Shown: piece by piece, positions 1 to 7,138 of the stretch | Layout: each line of letters opens with the position of its first letter | How positions within the stretch are numbered: position 1 is the stretch's first letter | Source of the DNA: an uncultured Anaerolineaceae bacterium | GTDB lineage: Bacteria > Chloroflexota > Anaerolineae > Anaerolineales > Anaerolineaceae | Length of the DNA stretch: 15,171 nucleotides | Direction: 5' to 3' | Assembly (NCBI GenBank): GCA_937897615.1 | Contig: CALCNO010000194.1 | Coordinates: forward strand, 1-15,171 | Translations under genes and position numbers: made by a program | The notes under the pieces: generated by a model | Database searches by the model: none | Seen by the model: only the letters and a program-made list of their open reading frames with translations | Told to the model about the DNA's origin: nothing

Positions 1-458
1 CGCGCACGCACCTGGTCAAAGTCGGCAAAGTAGATGCGCCCAAACTCGCCCAGCAGCAGCTTGCCCTCCTGCACCGGGATGGTCACCGAGCGCCCCATCA
101 GCACAGAGCGCAAATGCGCATCGGTGTTGAGCGACCAAAAAGCCTCTTCCTGGCGCCCGGCCGCCGCGCGGATGTGCATCGGCCCGGGGTGCAGGTACTG
201 CCCCTCGGTGCGGCAGGTGGGGATGATCTTCTCCAGCACGTTCACCAGGTCCTGCATCAGCAGCTCGGTGCCCCAGTAGTTCACATCGTCGGCGGCCTCC
301 TGGATGAGCACGCTGCACGTGGTATGCTGCGAGTACACCACCAGGATGCCTTCCTGCATCTTCGAATCCGCCAGCACCTTTTCCACCCTTTCGGTCACAT
401 CCTCAAAGGTGGGGCGGCGGTCAGACTGAATCTTGAAAAAATCGTGATAAGTAGCCAT
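1..458 (-). CDS. yjbQ: YjbQ/UPF0047 family protein (secondary thiamine-phosphate synthase-like), C-terminus cut by window edge
   Basis: The reading frame is open from ATG at 458 to the left edge, giving 152 complete residues. It shows the UPF0047 hallmarks: YSQHTTCSVLIQE near residues 44-56, a HPGPMHIRAA segment near 95-104, and GRSVTIPVQEGKLLLGEFGRIYFADFD near the end, which is the conserved GxxxxIPV...LLG...I.F.DFD block. Family members are usually about 140 residues, so only a few C-terminal residues should be missing. E. coli YjbQ has been reported to have weak thiamine-phosphate synthase activity; the true role of the family is unsettled. The first residues, MATYHDFFKIQSD, fit a normal start. 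AAGGAAG lies six bases or so upstream of the ATG, and the preceding TIM gene stops only ten bases away, so it is probably the last or a late gene of the sugar operon. Family assignment is firm; function is not. Confidence 0.88.
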   Translation of the reverse strand, partial: MATYHDFFKIQSDRRPTFEDVTERVEKVLADSKMQEGILVVYSQHTTCSVLIQEAADDVNYWGTELLMQDLVNVLEKIIPTCRTEGQYLHPGPMHIRAAAGRQEEAFWSLNTDAHLRSVLMGRSVTIPVQEGKLLLGEFGRIYFADFDQVRA

Positions 459-468
459 GCGTTCTTCC

Positions 469-1176
469 TTAAGCGTGAGTTTCGTCCCATCCCTGCCTGA
501 CGGCACGGATCATCTTTTCCATCATACGGTACGGGTCGGCGGCCTTGAGGATGCCGCTGGTGGAACCCGTGCCCTCGGCGCCCGCCAGCATGATGCGGTA
601 CACATCCTGCTCATCGGTGATGCCCGCGCCGTGCAGCACCTTCACCTGCGGGGCAATGCGCCGCACTTCCTCGTTGATGCGCCGGATCGCCTGCGCATCG
701 TCGTCTTCGCGTTTGCCGGTGCCGATCAATTCCGGCGCCTCGGCCAGCAGCACCTGCGGCGCCAGCGCGGCGATCTGCCGCGTTTCTTCCAGGTTGCCGG
801 CGCACACCATCGTGGCCAGGCCCACCTCGCGGGCGCGCTGCATCGTCAGGTCGATCAAGGCCAGCGGCAAGGGTCTCTCGGCGTGGTTCAGCAGCACCCC
901 CTTTGCCCCGGCAGCGGCCACCGCCTCCGGCAGGGTGGCGCCAATGCCGCGCCCCACCGGCAGCGCATCCATGTGCTGAGCAAAAACGCACAGGTTTTGG
1001 GTGGCATGCGCCACGCGGTACAGGTCCACCGCCTGCGGCGTAAAGAAGACCTGCACGCGGTATTCGGCGGCCAGTGCATCGGCGGCCTGCGCCAGCGCCA
1101 CCACCGCATCTCCGTAGAGATAGGCTTTGGGGCCAATTTCAAAGAACGGCGCAGTTACGCTGAACGCTGCGGGCAT
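469..1176 (-). CDS. Archaeal-type triosephosphate isomerase (TIM) family protein
   Basis: This 235-residue protein belongs to the short TIM branch typical of archaea; ordinary bacterial TIMs run to about 250 residues. All catalytic positions can be placed: Lys17 in GPKAYLYG (the N-K-T-Y equivalent), the electrophilic His98 in NHAERPL (archaeal NHSER), and the base Glu146 in AEAPELIGTGK (archaeal EPPELIGTG; EPVWAIGTG in E. coli). Phosphate-contact loops are GTG at 152-154 and HGAGITDEQDV at 182-192. The expected reaction is dihydroxyacetone phosphate to glyceraldehyde 3-phosphate, which would pull the operon's aldolase reaction forward. A TIM paralogue acting on another ketose phosphate, as EryH does in erythritol catabolism, is a real alternative. 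The ATG lies three bases after the DeoR gene's TAG and has no strong ribosome site, so translation is probably coupled. Confidence 0.85.
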   Translation of the reverse strand: MPAAFSVTAPFFEIGPKAYLYGDAVVALAQAADALAAEYRVQVFFTPQAVDLYRVAHATQNLCVFAQHMDALPVGRGIGATLPEAVAAAGAKGVLLNHAERPLPLALIDLTMQRAREVGLATMVCAGNLEETRQIAALAPQVLLAEAPELIGTGKREDDDAQAIRRINEEVRRIAPQVKVLHGAGITDEQDVYRIMLAGAEGTGSTSGILKAADPYRMMEKMIRAVRQGWDETHA

Positions 1177-1179
1177 ACG

Positions 1180-2037
1180 CTAGACCAGGCGCACTTCCAC
1201 GCCCAGGTCTCTGATCTGCGCAACCATGTCGGCGGGGGCGTCGGTATCGGTGATGACCATCTGGAAGCGCGTGAGTGCGGCGGCGGGCACAAAGCCAATG
1301 CGCCCGAACTTGCTGCTATCGGTGACCAGCACCGCCTTGCGCGAGCGTTCCACCATCAGGCGGTCCACCTCGGCCATCAGGATGTTGGCGGTGGTCACCC
1401 CGCCGTTGAGCGTCAGCCCATCGGTGCCCAAAAAGACGCAGTCGGCGGTGAGCTCATTCAGTTGATGCAGGGTCTGCGGGCCGGCGGTGGCCTGGTAATC
1501 CGGCAGGTAAATGCCGCCCAGCACGATCAGGTTGGGTGAAGGCCAGGCCAGCACCTCCTGCGAGATCGGCAGGGAATTGGTCACCAGGGTGATGGTGGTT
1601 CCCTGCCGCAGGTCTTCAGAGATTTGTTTGACGATCTGCAAAGTGGTGGTGCCAGAATCCAGCACAAGGATGTCTTTGGGTTTGATGAGTTCAGCGGCGG
1701 CCTTGCCAATGCGCTGTTTGGCGCTGTTGTGCAGGCGCACCTTCTCGCTGAAGGAATCTGAGCGCACGTTGCCGGAACTCTGCACTGCGCCGCCGTGAAT
1801 GCGTTTGAGGCGCCCGGCTTCTTCCAGCAGGGTCAGGTCGCGGCGGATGGAGGTCTCGGTGACCTTAAAGCGCGCCACCAGGTCTGCCACGTACACCACG
1901 CCGCGTTCGGTCACCATCTGTGCGATCATGGAGCGCCTTTCAAGCGCAGAATGATCCTGGGCGCTGGCAGGGTCCCCCGCCAGCGGGGTTCTGCCGTTTG
2001 CAAAGACCTGATCCGAAAATGGAACGCCTGCACTCAT
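1180..2037 (-). CDS. DeoR-family transcriptional regulator
   Basis: The 285-residue protein has the two-domain DeoR layout. A winged helix-turn-helix spans about residues 32-85 (ERRSMIAQMV..., then VTETSIRRDLTLLEEAGRLKRIHGGAV). The DeoRC sensor domain spans about 100-265 (VLDSGTTT for phosphate binding, TLVTNSLPI, LGGIYLPDYQATAGP, FLGTDGL, TDSSKFG). This sensor is related to ribose-5-phosphate isomerase, and family members typically respond to a phosphorylated sugar intermediate; here a ketose phosphate from the operon is a natural ligand. About 30 residues precede the usual family start, but AGGAGG sits just before ATG 2037 and supports the long form. The gene lies inside the operon, 45 bases after the isomerase and 3 before the TIM. 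Its likely operators are the TTTYR repeats at 11421-11460. It is probably a repressor, by analogy with most catabolic DeoR proteins. Confidence 0.93.
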   Translation of the reverse strand: MSAGVPFSDQVFANGRTPLAGDPASAQDHSALERRSMIAQMVTERGVVYVADLVARFKVTETSIRRDLTLLEEAGRLKRIHGGAVQSSGNVRSDSFSEKVRLHNSAKQRIGKAAAELIKPKDILVLDSGTTTLQIVKQISEDLRQGTTITLVTNSLPISQEVLAWPSPNLIVLGGIYLPDYQATAGPQTLHQLNELTADCVFLGTDGLTLNGGVTTANILMAEVDRLMVERSRKAVLVTDSSKFGRIGFVPAAALTRFQMVITDTDAPADMVAQIRDLGVEVRLV

Positions 2038-2081
2038 ATTTCCTCCTGGGCAAAATCGCCAAAAAGCATCCTCAAAGGTTG

Positions 2082-2087
2082 ATTATA
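2082..2087 (-). promoter_or_regulatory. Possible internal -10 element ahead of the DeoR gene
   Basis: On the minus strand a perfect TATAAT overlaps the isomerase stop codon, 45 bases before the DeoR start. It could drive a basal transcript of DeoR, TIM and YjbQ when the main promoter is repressed. No convincing -35 hexamer lies 16-18 bases upstream, and a stop codon after GTA gives TATAA by chance, so the call is weak. Confidence 0.25.
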
Positions 2088-3468
2088 CTTCCACCACTTC
2101 CAGGCCGGCGAGTTCCGCATAGATCTTAATCTCCTCGGCCAGGTGTCCGTAGGCCAGCGCCATGTGGTGCGGCGAACCGGCTTTGCACCAGGCATCGCAC
2201 CAGTCGGTGATCTTGAGGTTCTTGGGCTTGAAGAGCATCTGCGGGGCGGAAACCGGGCGCGGTTTAATGCGCATGGCCTCGCCTTCGGAGATGACCAAGC
2301 GCCACTTGCTGCCGCCCATTGGCACCAGCGAGAGGTTGGTCACCGGGCCGGGGGCATAGGCAAACTCAAAGCCCGCGCCAAAGCCGTTGACGCCCTGGTA
2401 GTAGATGCTGTGCTTGATGGCCACTTCGGCGGCCTTTTCGGCCAGCGCCGGGTTGCCGTGCCCGTCGTGCGAGAGGATCATCGCGTCCTGCTTGTAATCG
2501 ATGATGTAGTTTTCCAGGAAGGTGGCCTGCCCGGTGAGTTCCTGCAAAATGAGCATGGCGGTGAGGGTGGTGATGTCGGCCTCGGTGGAGGTGGGGATGC
2601 CGATCTCGCACAGGCGCCCCGTGCCGTAAGACGGGATGATGCCCACGCGCGGGTCGGGCAGCCATACCTGGTCGAAGGAAGCCAGCGCGTCAAAATGGTC
2701 GTCGCGCATCACCTGCTCCAGCGCCAGCGCCAGGCGGCAAGACATCTCAAAGAGTTTGTCGTCCATTTCCACCTTGTAGCGGGCGCGTTCCTGCTTCATC
2801 AGCGCGTCCACGCGCGCCTGCTCCATGCCCACCATCGCCAGCGAGACCTTCTCCGGTTCCACCGGCCAGCACACCGGCCCCACGTACTGGCGCAGGCTGA
2901 GCTGATCCACCATCAGGTCGGTCATGCCTTCAAAGGCGTGGCCGGCAATGGCGATGCGCGCGGTCTTCAGGCGGCGCACCACGCCGGCGGCCTTGATGTA
3001 GCGTTCCAGTTTGGCGTGGCCCTTGGGGTCGTTCATCAGCGAGGTGACCATCCAGAAGGGCTTGCCCATGCGCAACAGCGCGGAGGTCATCTCCGGCACG
3101 CCGCACATGCCGGAATTGACCATGATGAGGTCAAAGTCGGCGTCTTCGGGCAGGGCTTCGATCTCCTGCGTGTTCCACACCAGCACCGGCGCCGTGGTGT
3201 TAAGGAAGCAGCGCGTGGGCACAATGCCCTTGGTGTAGGCCACTTCTACGGCGATGATGAGGTCTACCCCGGCAGCGTTGAACTGCGCGGCAGCGGCCTC
3301 GGCCTGCGCTTCGGTCTCCACCAGCTTGGGGCACACCGTATCGGCAAAGCGCCCGATGATGCCGCCGATCTTATCGGCAACGCGCTGCGCCATGGGGCGC
3401 ACATGCGCGGTCTTGTTATAGTCGTCTTCCAGAAGTGCCAGTACCAGTACGCCAACCTTTGCTTTCAT
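2083..3468 (-). CDS. L-fucose/L-arabinose isomerase-like protein
   Basis: This 461-residue protein has the fucose/arabinose isomerase superfamily layout: an N-terminal Rossmann-like domain (VGVLVLALLEDDYNK..., residues 1-160), a second alpha/beta domain, and a C-terminal metal-binding domain. Candidate metal and catalytic residues are Glu296 (CEIGIPTSTEADITTL), Asp335 (ILSHDGHG) and His434/His435 (GSPHHMALAYG), matching in order the Glu, Glu/Asp and His ligands of AraA and FucI. Such enzymes interconvert an aldose and its 2-ketose with Mn2+. The size is nearer AraA (about 500) than FucI (about 590), and the sequence is clearly not a standard member of either. AAGGAG precedes ATG 3468 by six bases, and the kinase stop lies 23 bases upstream. 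As the first catabolic step it would hand a ketose to the FGGY kinase. The sugar cannot be named from sequence; a pentose or 6-deoxyhexose fits the family. Confidence 0.82.
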   Translation of the reverse strand: MKAKVGVLVLALLEDDYNKTAHVRPMAQRVADKIGGIIGRFADTVCPKLVETEAQAEAAAAQFNAAGVDLIIAVEVAYTKGIVPTRCFLNTTAPVLVWNTQEIEALPEDADFDLIMVNSGMCGVPEMTSALLRMGKPFWMVTSLMNDPKGHAKLERYIKAAGVVRRLKTARIAIAGHAFEGMTDLMVDQLSLRQYVGPVCWPVEPEKVSLAMVGMEQARVDALMKQERARYKVEMDDKLFEMSCRLALALEQVMRDDHFDALASFDQVWLPDPRVGIIPSYGTGRLCEIGIPTSTEADITTLTAMLILQELTGQATFLENYIIDYKQDAMILSHDGHGNPALAEKAAEVAIKHSIYYQGVNGFGAGFEFAYAPGPVTNLSLVPMGGSKWRLVISEGEAMRIKPRPVSAPQMLFKPKNLKITDWCDAWCKAGSPHHMALAYGHLAEEIKIYAELAGLEVVEV

Positions 3469-3491
3469 GCTTCGCTCCTTGGGTTAAATAA

Positions 3492-4988
3492 TCAGGCTGA
3501 AAACTGCTTGATAAAGTAATCCTTCAAATTTTCATCCAGCGCCAGATAGCGCCGGTAAAACGCATCGTATTGCAGCGTGCCCGCCGAAGGCTGGAACTGC
3601 TCCTCCAGATGGACGAACAGGCGGCAGCCGTGCTCAATGGAGGGGAACAGCCCGCAGGCCACCCCTGCCAGAATGGCATCGCCCACCAGCCCGGTATCCG
3701 GGTTTTGCAGCCGGCGGATGGGGCGCGCGCACACATCGGCCTTGATCTGGTTCCACAGGCGGCTGCGCGAAGCGCCTCCGCTGGTGCGCACCTCGGCAAT
3801 GTGCAGGCCGAGCGCCTCAATGGCGTCCAGGTTCTGGCGCAGCAAAAAGGCCACCGCCTCCTGGATGGCGCGGGCAAAGTGCCCCACGCCGTGGCTGAGG
3901 GTGAAGCCGGTAAAAGAGCCGCGCGCGGCCGGGTTGCTGGCCGGGCTGAAGGCGCCCATCAGGTGCGGCAGCATCGTCAGGCCGTCGCAGCCGGCGGGAA
4001 CCTTCTCGGCGAGGTCGTTCATGTAATCGTAAGGATCGGGCGTTTCCGCCGGGATAAAGTGATCCTTGAACCACTTATAGGCCATGCCGGCAGTGGGGCA
4101 AACCGGCACCAGCAGGTAGCGCCCCGGCACGCTGTGCACGTAAACGGGCGTACCGCCGGCGTCTGCGGGGGCCTGGCGCAGGCTCACCTGCATGGCCAGG
4201 GCGGCCCCGGTGGTCTCAGAGACGGTGCCTTCGTCAATGTTGCCGGCGCCAATGGCGCCCACGCACTGATCCATGCCGCCGCACACCACCTTCAGTGTTT
4301 GCGGCAGGCCCAGCTCTGCGGCTGCCGCCGCGCTGAGCGTGCCGGCCACGGCGCCCGGCGCCAGAATCTCCGGCAGCAGGCGCGGGGTAATGCCCACCGC
4401 TTCCAGCGCGGGCGGCCACCACTGCTGCGTTTGGATGTCGTAGAGCATGGTGGTGCAGCTGATGGAGCCGTCGGTGACCATGCGCCCGCTCAGGCGGTAG
4501 ACGATAAAATCCTGCAGCAGCAAAAAGCGCCCCACCTGCTGCCAGGTGGCGGGTTCGTTGCGCTTGAGCCACAGCATCTTGCATGCCGGCCAGGTGGGAA
4601 CCACCTCCGGGATGCCGGTACGGGCATAGACCTGGGCGCCCAGCCGGGCTTTAAGGTCTTCGGCCTCCTGCACGGCGCGGTTGTCCATCCACACGATGGC
4701 GTTGCGCAGCGGGCGGCCCTGCGGGTCCACCGCGATCAGCGTTTCGCCCTGGCTGGAGACGGCCACACCGGCCACCTGCGCCGCCGGCACCGCGCTTTGG
4801 CGCAGCACCGAGCGCACCCCCTCCACCGAGGCCTGCCAGTAGGTTTCGGCATCCAGTTCGGCCTGGTCTGCCTGCGGCGTCAGCAGCTGGTACTCGCGCG
4901 TGGCGGTAGCCAGGCAGGCGCCCTGCTCATCGAACAGGCCGGCTTTTACGGATGTCGTTCCCAGGTCAAGTGCCAGTACAAATTTCAT
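3492..4988 (-). CDS. FGGY-family carbohydrate kinase
   Basis: The protein has 498 residues from ATG 4988 and both actin-like FGGY domains. The first starts with the phosphate-1 loop ALDLGTTSVKAGLFD (residues 6-20). The linker region carries GGMDQCVGAIGAGN, with Asp240 as the likely catalytic base. The phosphate-2 loop is VSETTGAALAM (about 256-266), and the adenosine-binding motif is TSGGASRSRLWNQIKAD near the C-terminal third. Members phosphorylate sugars, polyols or ketoses in the cytosol (xylulokinase, fuculokinase, rhamnulokinase, LsrK). Between an isomerase and an aldolase, the expected product is a ketose 1-phosphate, as in fucose catabolism. The start was set at ATG 4988, one base after the aldolase TAA, suggesting coupled translation. 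A TTG at 5003 would give five more residues but has no ribosome site. The sugar specificity is not readable. Confidence 0.92.
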   Translation of the reverse strand: MKFVLALDLGTTSVKAGLFDEQGACLATATREYQLLTPQADQAELDAETYWQASVEGVRSVLRQSAVPAAQVAGVAVSSQGETLIAVDPQGRPLRNAIVWMDNRAVQEAEDLKARLGAQVYARTGIPEVVPTWPACKMLWLKRNEPATWQQVGRFLLLQDFIVYRLSGRMVTDGSISCTTMLYDIQTQQWWPPALEAVGITPRLLPEILAPGAVAGTLSAAAAAELGLPQTLKVVCGGMDQCVGAIGAGNIDEGTVSETTGAALAMQVSLRQAPADAGGTPVYVHSVPGRYLLVPVCPTAGMAYKWFKDHFIPAETPDPYDYMNDLAEKVPAGCDGLTMLPHLMGAFSPASNPAARGSFTGFTLSHGVGHFARAIQEAVAFLLRQNLDAIEALGLHIAEVRTSGGASRSRLWNQIKADVCARPIRRLQNPDTGLVGDAILAGVACGLFPSIEHGCRLFVHLEEQFQPSAGTLQYDAFYRRYLALDENLKDYFIKQFSA

Positions 4989-4989
4989 C

Positions 4990-5808
4990 TTATTGAAGTC
5001 CAAATTTTACTGCAACTGCTTCGGGGTCTTTGTGCGCTTTGACGATCTCCTTGAGCGCATCCAGGAACTTTTCGGGCGATTTGGCCTGCAAAACATTGCG
5101 GCCAAAGACGATGCCGCGGGCGCCGGCGCGTACCGCATCGGCGGCCAGGTGCAGCGCATCGATCTCGCGCGGGGTCTTCTTGGCGCCCAGCGCCAGCACG
5201 GGCACGGGGGTGGCTTTGGTGATGTCTTCAAACTTGGGGCCGGTGTAGAAGGTCTTGACCATATCGGCGCCCAGCTCGGCGGCCATGCGGCAACCAATGT
5301 AGATGTGATCCTGCAGGTCTTCCGGTTTGGTGTCGTCGCCGCCGGTGGGGTAGACCTCGCCGATCATGGGGATGCCCAGCGCCTTCTTCTGCGCCACGCA
5401 CTCGGCAAACACTTCCACGTTCTGCGCATCCTCGGCTTCTTCGGGGTTCTTGAGGGTCAGGCTGCCGATGACCATATCGGCGCCTTCCTGCACTGCGCCT
5501 TCAACGGAGGTCATGAACACGCTGTGCGAGTGGCTGTACTTCCACTGTGCGGCGTAGTTGGGCGCCCAGTTGAGGCGGATGATGAGGCGCGGCGAGGTGC
5601 GCCCGTTGAAGACCTGATGGCAGTGCGCGGGCATGCCCGGACTCATCAGGATGCCATCGGCGCCCTTGATGCCGTCAATGACGGACGGCAAATTGATCAT
5701 ACCGGGCAGCGGTCCAAAATACAACCCATGATCCACGGCCACAATGACCACGTTCTCGCTGCCATCAAAAAGCCTGGCTAATCTGATTTGTTCACCTGTA
5801 CTTGACAT
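4990..5808 (-). CDS. DhnA/LsrF-type class I (Schiff-base) aldolase
   Basis: This 272-residue TIM-barrel protein belongs to the DeoC/FbaB/LsrF group. Visible features are VAVDHGLYFGP (residues 23-33, with Asp26 and His27), a candidate catalytic Tyr153 in GEVYPTGG, the Schiff-base Lys185 in ADMVKTFYTGPKF, a phosphate loop LALGAKKTP (205-213), and the closing GARGIVFGRNVLQ (229-241). Relatives are fructose-bisphosphate aldolases of archaea, 2-amino-3,7-dideoxy-D-threo-hept-6-ulosonate synthase, and the AI-2 thiolase LsrF. Following an isomerase and an FGGY kinase, it most probably cleaves a ketose 1-phosphate to dihydroxyacetone phosphate and an aldehyde, filling the place that the class II enzymes FucA or RhaD take elsewhere. 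AAGGAG lies seven bases before ATG 5808, and the kinase starts one base after its stop. Family and catalytic lysine are clear; the substrate is inferred. Confidence 0.88.
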   Translation of the reverse strand: MSSTGEQIRLARLFDGSENVVIVAVDHGLYFGPLPGMINLPSVIDGIKGADGILMSPGMPAHCHQVFNGRTSPRLIIRLNWAPNYAAQWKYSHSHSVFMTSVEGAVQEGADMVIGSLTLKNPEEAEDAQNVEVFAECVAQKKALGIPMIGEVYPTGGDDTKPEDLQDHIYIGCRMAAELGADMVKTFYTGPKFEDITKATPVPVLALGAKKTPREIDALHLAADAVRAGARGIVFGRNVLQAKSPEKFLDALKEIVKAHKDPEAVAVKFGLQ

Positions 5809-5849
5809 TTCTGTTCTCCTTGTAAAGAAATAAAAAATGATTGCGGGTT

Positions 5850-5871
5850 GGAGGGCAGTTGCCTGCCCTCC
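5850..5871 (-). other. Intercistronic hairpin after the solute-binding protein gene
   Basis: GGAGGGCA and TGCCCTCC form a perfect eight-base-pair stem with a six-base loop in the 78-base gap between the solute-binding protein stop and the aldolase start. In the transcript, a run of six U follows only about 12 bases later, so it is not a standard terminator. Hairpins just after a binding-protein gene often protect the upstream mRNA or give partial termination, raising the binding protein over downstream genes. That role is inferred here. Confidence 0.6.
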
Positions 5872-5886
5872 GGAATTGGAAGGAGA

Positions 5887-7008
5887 TTATTTTGCGATCA
5901 GATTCCAGCCATCGGAGATCTTGGTGGCGGCATCAGCGAGCGCGGCAAAGTCCTTGGGGAAGACCACAGACTTGTAGGCATCGGCGGGCGGGAACTTGGC
6001 CAGCAGGTCGGCGGGGAGCACAACACTCTCGCGGATCGGGTGGACAAAGCCCTGGGCGTAAGCCAACTGGCCTTCGTCAGAGTATTCCAGTTCGAGCATC
6101 AACTTGGCGGCATTGGGGTGCGGGGCGCCGGCGGTGATGAACTGGATGTACAGGCCGGCAACGGTGCCGTCGGAGGGGATCACGGTGACCAGGTTCATAC
6201 CCAGCGATTCCTTCTTGCTCAGGCCGTCAAAGTCCCAGAAGAGCGAGATGGGGCATTCGCCCTTTTCGATGGTGGAGGTGCTGGGGGCAACTGCGCGCAG
6301 TTGGCCGGCATCGATCAATTGTTTGAAGAAGTCAACACCCGGCTGCGGGTTGGTCTCATCGCCGCCATTGGCGTACGCGGCGGCCAGCACCACCATGTTG
6401 GCGGTAGCGGATTCGCGCGGGTCCTTCATGCAGATGGTGTCCTGATACTCAGGTTTGAGCAGGTCCTGCCAGGTCTGGGGGACGTTGGGGACAATATCGG
6501 CATTGACGGTGAAAGCGATGGCGCCCCAGTAGGCGGCGGCCCAGCGGCCATCCGGGTCCTTGGCGTAATCGGGGATCTCATCCCAGTAGGCGTTCTTGTA
6601 AGCCTGAGACAGGCTCTCGTCGTTGACCACTTTGGCAAAGTTGAGGCCGAGGTCGGTGATGTCTGCAACGGGGGCAGAGGCTTCGGCACGCAGGGCGGCC
6701 AGGATCTCGCCACTGGACATATCGGTATCGGCGTGGGTGATGCCGTACTTCTCGGTGTAGAGCTGCCACATACCGCCGTAGTTCACCCAGTCATCGGGCA
6801 GGCCGTAAGAGATGATGGTGCCTTCGGTCTTGGCGTTGGCTTCCATCTGCACCATCGGGTCAACCGTGGGGGCTTCGGTGGGGGCTTCGGTTACAACGGG
6901 GGCTTCGGTGGGGGCAGCCGTGGGCGCCGCGGTGGGCTTGGCACATGCCGCCAGCACGAGGCTGAGCATCAAAACTGCGCTTACGATCATGAACAACTTG
7001 CGAGACAT
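5887..7008 (-). CDS. ABC transporter solute-binding lipoprotein (PotD/AfuA-like)
   Basis: The protein has 373 residues from ATG 7008. It starts with a lipoprotein signal peptide (SRK, a hydrophobic stretch, then lipobox LAAC with Cys22). A low-complexity linker of TAAP/TEAP units (about residues 24-50) follows, as is common in Chloroflexota binding proteins. The mature part resembles family 1 extracellular binding proteins of the iron/polyamine/AfuA/aminoethylphosphonate group: WGAIAFTVNADIVPNVPQTWQDLLKPEY, LAAAYANGG, a late FWDFDGL segment, and GLYIQFITAGAPHPNAAKLMLE. It should be anchored to the outer face of the membrane and deliver ligand to the two permeases. Within this group AfuA binds sugar phosphates, so a sugar or charged sugar derivative is plausible. 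AAGGAGG precedes ATG 7008; an in-frame GTG at 7095 would hide the signal peptide behind 29 residues and was rejected. The gene lies apart from its permease and ATPase genes, beyond the six-hairpin gene. Confidence 0.9.
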   Translation of the reverse strand: MSRKLFMIVSAVLMLSLVLAACAKPTAAPTAAPTEAPVVTEAPTEAPTVDPMVQMEANAKTEGTIISYGLPDDWVNYGGMWQLYTEKYGITHADTDMSSGEILAALRAEASAPVADITDLGLNFAKVVNDESLSQAYKNAYWDEIPDYAKDPDGRWAAAYWGAIAFTVNADIVPNVPQTWQDLLKPEYQDTICMKDPRESATANMVVLAAAYANGGDETNPQPGVDFFKQLIDAGQLRAVAPSTSTIEKGECPISLFWDFDGLSKKESLGMNLVTVIPSDGTVAGLYIQFITAGAPHPNAAKLMLELEYSDEGQLAYAQGFVHPIRESVVLPADLLAKFPPADAYKSVVFPKDFAALADAATKISDGWNLIAK

Positions 7009-7028
7009 ATTTCCTCCTTGAAGAGATG

Positions 7029-7063
7029 AAAAAAATAGGATGGAGCGCCAACAGGCAGGCTCC
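7029..7063 (-). other. Possible attenuator-like hairpin before the solute-binding protein gene
   Basis: In the 130-base gap upstream of the binding-protein gene, GGAGC pairs with GCTCC across a 12-base loop (7042-7063). On the transcript, seven U follow at 7035-7029, about six bases after the stem. It may be a leaky terminator or an mRNA-end element. The stem is short and the U run is displaced, so confidence is low. No good promoter was seen in the gap. Confidence 0.25.
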
Positions 7064-7138
7064 TTGTGACCAATACCGTACTTGCGAACTTCCACCTCCT
7101 TCCTCTTTGGCCAATCTCACGGTGCAAAGAAGAAACTT

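Noticed and set aside
4989..5003. TTG start at 5003 for the FGGY kinase
   Set aside because: It adds five residues before the conserved start MKFVLALDLGTT, lies inside the aldolase gene and has no ribosome site; ATG 4988 directly follows the aldolase stop.
2143..5042. Long plus-strand open frames opposite the isomerase and kinase genes (about 458 and 490 codons)
   Set aside because: They lie antisense to clearly conserved genes, are rich in His, Arg and Gly as expected from reversed GC-rich codons, and show no family motifs.
3492..5808. Kinase plus LsrF-like aldolase as an autoinducer-2 (Lsr) degradation system
   Set aside because: There is no LsrG, LsrR or LsrB-type binding protein, the regulator is DeoR-like, and a sugar isomerase and TIM point to ketose phosphate catabolism.
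6860..6950. GC-rich direct repeats in the binding-protein gene as a repeat element
   Set aside because: They encode the TEAP/TAAP linker of the lipoprotein and are explained by it.
7009..7095. GTG start at 7095 for the solute-binding protein
   Set aside because: It would put 29 polar residues before a clear lipoprotein signal peptide, while ATG 7008 has AAGGAGG at the right distance.
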